Shown one piece after another: positions 5,732 through 7,189 of a stretch of 7,189 nucleotides of DNA. Where the stretch lies: contig CAZYWK010000129.1 in the NCBI GenBank assembly GCA_964651825.1, positions 1-7,189 of the forward strand. The letters are read 5' to 3'. The position numbers and the translations under genes were made by a program. The notes beneath the pieces were generated by a model, which did no database searches, was not told where the DNA came from, and saw nothing but the letters and a program-made list of their open reading frames with translations. Position 1 is the stretch's first letter. The number at the start of each line of letters is the position of its first letter. The stretch is from Sva-07 sp964651825 (GTDB taxonomy: Bacteria > Actinomycetota > Acidimicrobiia > Acidimicrobiales > Ilumatobacteraceae).

Positions 5732-6659
5732 CCGCGAGTTCATGGATCTCGACCCGCTCGGCGACGGCCTCGATGGCGTCGCGCCGTCCGGTTCCCAGCC
5801 CGTGCCGGGCGACATTGAGTGTGCCGGCGGCGGTCGCCAGCCGCAGGCCGTCGGCGAAGCTGAGCCCGCGGCCGTGCGCCACCGCGAGGGCGGCGGTCAT
5901 CGAATCGCCACCGCCGCGCCCGTCGAGGACCTCCAACTTGGGCGAGCGGACCTCGACGATCCGGCCGCCACCGCCGGCCAGCGTGCTGCGCTCCGAACGG
6001 GACACCACGACGGTCGCCGCTCCCGCATCCTGGACGCGGCGGATGCCACGGGTCACCGACGTCGTCTCGCCGTCGTCCGCCCAGCCGTCGGCGATCAACT
6101 CCTCGTGGCTCAACTTGACGATGTCGACGCCGCTGTCGAGCGCGGCGCGCAGGGCATCGCCGCAGATGTCGGTCACCACGGTGACGCCGTTCGCGCGGAG
6201 GTCACGCACGAGCCGGCCGAACACCTCGTCGGGCAGCACAGGGGCCAGCTGTGCACCTGCCACGACACAGATGCCGGCGCTGATCGACGCTCCGATGATG
6301 CTGCTGTAGAGCTCGTCCACCTCGTGGCGGTCGAGCGGCGCGATGGGTGTCTCGACGATGTGCTGGTGTTCGCCCTCCCGACGATCGTCGATCTGGACCG
6401 AGTTCGGCCTCGCAGTCTCGGTGAGCCAAGCCTCGAAGCCGTCGGCCGCGATGAGCGAGCGGAGCGCGTTGCCGGGCTCACCGCCGATGCACACGCACGG
6501 GACGGCCCGCGCTCCGAGGGCCTGCACCATGCGGGCGATCCAGTAGCCCTGGCCACCCGGATGCAGATGGATCTCCGGCTCGCCGTCAGCGGCGCCGTGG
6601 ATCTCGATGTGCAGCGTGAGCGCGGGAGCGAAGACCGCGATGGTCGGAGCCGATGACAT
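5718..6659 (-). CDS. PfkB-family (ribokinase-like) sugar kinase, 1-phosphofructokinase-related
   Basis: A 313-aa protein, normal for the PfkB family, expected to transfer phosphate from ATP to a sugar or sugar phosphate in the cytoplasm. The N-terminal signature is present in a modified form, PGGQGYWIARM at 34-44, where FruK/LacC-type enzymes usually read GGKGxNVAR. The C-terminal signature DGRGGGDSMTAAL starts at 246 and supplies the anion hole and the catalytic base Asp252. The middle DICGDALRAALDSG and VKLSHEEL match the FruK/LacC branch. The usual sugar-binding NPAxD near the start is APALT here, so the substrate is unlikely to be fructose 1-phosphate or tagatose 6-phosphate. The ATG at 6659 is chosen because the fold begins at once; a GTG at 6734 would add 25 residues without family similarity. 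It converges on the MgtC-like gene with 7 bp between the stop codons. Confidence 0.87.
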   Translation of the reverse strand: MSSAPTIAVFAPALTLHIEIHGAADGEPEIHLHPGGQGYWIARMVQALGARAVPCVCIGGEPGNALRSLIAADGFEAWLTETARPNSVQIDDRREGEHQHIVETPIAPLDRHEVDELYSSIIGASISAGICVVAGAQLAPVLPDEVFGRLVRDLRANGVTVVTDICGDALRAALDSGVDIVKLSHEELIADGWADDGETTSVTRGIRRVQDAGAATVVVSRSERSTLAGGGGRIVEVRSPKLEVLDGRGGGDSMTAALAVAHGRGLSFADGLRLATAAGTLNVARHGLGTGRRDAIEAVAERVEIHELAADDR

Positions 6660-6740
6660 GCCCGACGATTCCCGGTCCAACGACCGGCAAACCGCTTGCG
6701 CGCCGTGTTTGATCGTCGAGCCCAGGGGTACCACGGCGAC
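6660..6740. promoter_or_regulatory. Divergent intergenic region
   Basis: These 81 bp separate the kinase start from the small membrane-protein gene. On the plus strand TACCAC (6729-6734) lies 6 nt before the ATG at 6741, similar in position to the -10-like hexamers of the other plus-strand genes. No strong promoter is seen for the kinase. Confidence 0.3.
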
Positions 6741-6949
6741 ATGGATCAGCGATCGGCGCGATCGTCGGCGCCGCGCTCATCGGCGGGATCGTCGCGCTGA
6801 TCGACTCGTCGTGGTGGATCGGAGCAGCGATCGGTGGAGCGATGTTCGGTTCCATCGTCGGCGGGATCTGGGGGGCCTTCCCCCGCTCCGAACCGACCGT
6901 CGTCAGGGTCCGCGACGGACGGATCGAGATCAACGACGCCAGCATGTGA
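6741..6949 (+). CDS. Small glycine-rich membrane protein, apparently frameshifted near its start
   Basis: From about 6752 to the TGA at 6947-6949, one frame gives a clear membrane protein. Two hydrophobic glycine-rich segments (IGAIVGAALIGGIVALI and WWIGAAIGGAMFGSIVGGIWGAF) are joined by a short DSS turn, then a charged tail carries a VRVRDGRIEIND strand pattern. This frame has no start codon upstream of the first helix before a TGA at 6710. The ATG at 6741, with a -10-like hexamer in front, is in another frame and would stop at 6798-6800. A single missing base near 6751 would join the two into a protein of about 69 aa. Either the draft sequence has an error or the gene is damaged; a start at the internal ATG 6839 would lose the first helix. 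The family is not recognised; glycine-zipper hairpins of this kind insert into the inner membrane. Confidence 0.45.
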
Positions 6950-6960
6950 CGTGCTCGCCG

Positions 6961-6974
6961 TACAGTTCGAAACC
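6961..6974 (+). promoter_or_regulatory. Putative leaderless -10 of the lipoprotein gene
   Basis: TACAGT (6961-6966) ends 8 nt before the ATG at 6975, with no Shine-Dalgarno between them. A -35 is not evident. Confidence 0.45.
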
Positions 6975-7189
6975 ATGTCACTGCGAATCGCCAGGTCAGC
7001 ATCACGCGCCAGGTCAGCACGCGCAGTGAGGTCAGCGCGAGGAGTGAGGCTCGTCGCGGTGTTGGGGGCGGGACTCCTCGTGATCGCCGCGTGCGGTAGC
7101 GATGATCCGGATCCCTCCACGGGTTCGACGGTGGGCTCGGCCGTCGGCGCGACGACTCCAGTTCCCGACACGTCCGGTACCGATACACC
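6975..7189 (+). CDS. Lipoprotein, N-terminal part only (runs off the window)
   Basis: The frame is open from the ATG at 6975 to the window edge (71 codons). It shows a basic N-terminus rich in Arg and Ser (residues 1-25), a hydrophobic core VRLVAVLGAGLLVIAAC, and a lipobox ending at Cys40 (LVIAAC). This is followed by an acidic and Thr/Ser-rich spacer, GSDDPDPSTGST, typical of mature lipoproteins. The protein is probably exported, lipidated on Cys40 and held on the outer face of the membrane. The functional domain lies beyond the window, so its role is unknown; substrate-binding proteins often begin this way. The n-region is unusually long; GTG codons at 7026 and 7044 are possible shorter starts. 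The ATG is preferred for the TACAGT element 8 nt upstream. Confidence 0.75.
   Translation, partial: MSLRIARSASRARSARAVRSARGVRLVAVLGAGLLVIAACGSDDPDPSTGSTVGSAVGATTPVPDTSGTDT
6989..7036 (+). repeat. 18-bp periodic repeat in the lipoprotein signal peptide
   Basis: AGGTCAGC occurs at 6993, 7011 and 7029, exactly 18 bp apart. The first two copies sit within the 13-mer CGCCAGGTCAGCA. In the coding frame each encodes Arg-Ser-Ala within a hexapeptide (ARSASR, ARSARA, VRSARG). Confidence 0.7.

Noticed and set aside
5332..6309. 325-codon plus-strand frame over the MgtC-like and kinase genes
   Set aside because: It crosses two well-supported genes out of frame and is Arg/Ser-rich without motifs.
6660..6734. 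Longer kinase start at the GTG at 6734
   Set aside because: The extra 25 residues do not resemble the PfkB N-terminus and would run almost to the divergent start at 6741.

Overview
The window is high-GC bacterial DNA. The gene types point to an actinomycete-like organism, most plausibly Acidimicrobiia or a related Actinomycetota lineage. The main clues are a PhoX-type phosphatase with a very long poly-threonine linker, a -10-like hexamer a few bases before most start codons (a pattern typical of leaderless actinobacterial genes), and the codon use. The taxon is an inference. A run of exactly 100 N shows that this is a draft assembly.

Layout, left to right. (1) Positions 1-143 are an untranslated leader with three copies of a 7-bp element (two direct, one inverted) in front of an OmpR/PhoB-type response regulator (144-863, +), whose receiver has Glu where the phospho-acceptor Asp should be. 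(2) A convergent SAM-dependent methyltransferase (876-1586, -) sits in a slightly less GC-rich segment bounded by a 16-bp perfect direct repeat (848-863 and 1749-1764). (3) A large secreted protein (1777-4383, -) has a Tat-like signal, a PhoX/DUF839 phosphatase domain, a DNRLRE/CBM96-like domain, a Thr/Pro linker broken by the assembly gap, and a second DNRLRE-like domain. (4) Divergent from it are an EVE-domain protein (4520-4975, +) and an MgtC/SapB-family membrane protein (5006-5710, +). (5) A PfkB-family sugar kinase (5718-6659, -) converges on the MgtC-like gene across a stem-loop. (6) On its far side lie a small glycine-rich membrane protein that appears frameshifted near its start (6741-6949, +) and the beginning of a lipoprotein (6975 to the window edge, +).

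No classical operon or defence island is visible. Most genes stand alone with their own start signals, and the convergent pairs are separated by 7-12 bp. The most unusual points are the Asp-to-Glu receiver, the possible alternative hairpins over its ribosome binding site, the identically placed 16-bp element 12 nt after the stop codons of two consecutive minus-strand genes, the phosphatase/adhesion architecture, and the palindrome abutting the MgtC-like start codon. I found no RNA gene, CRISPR array, transposase or integrase.
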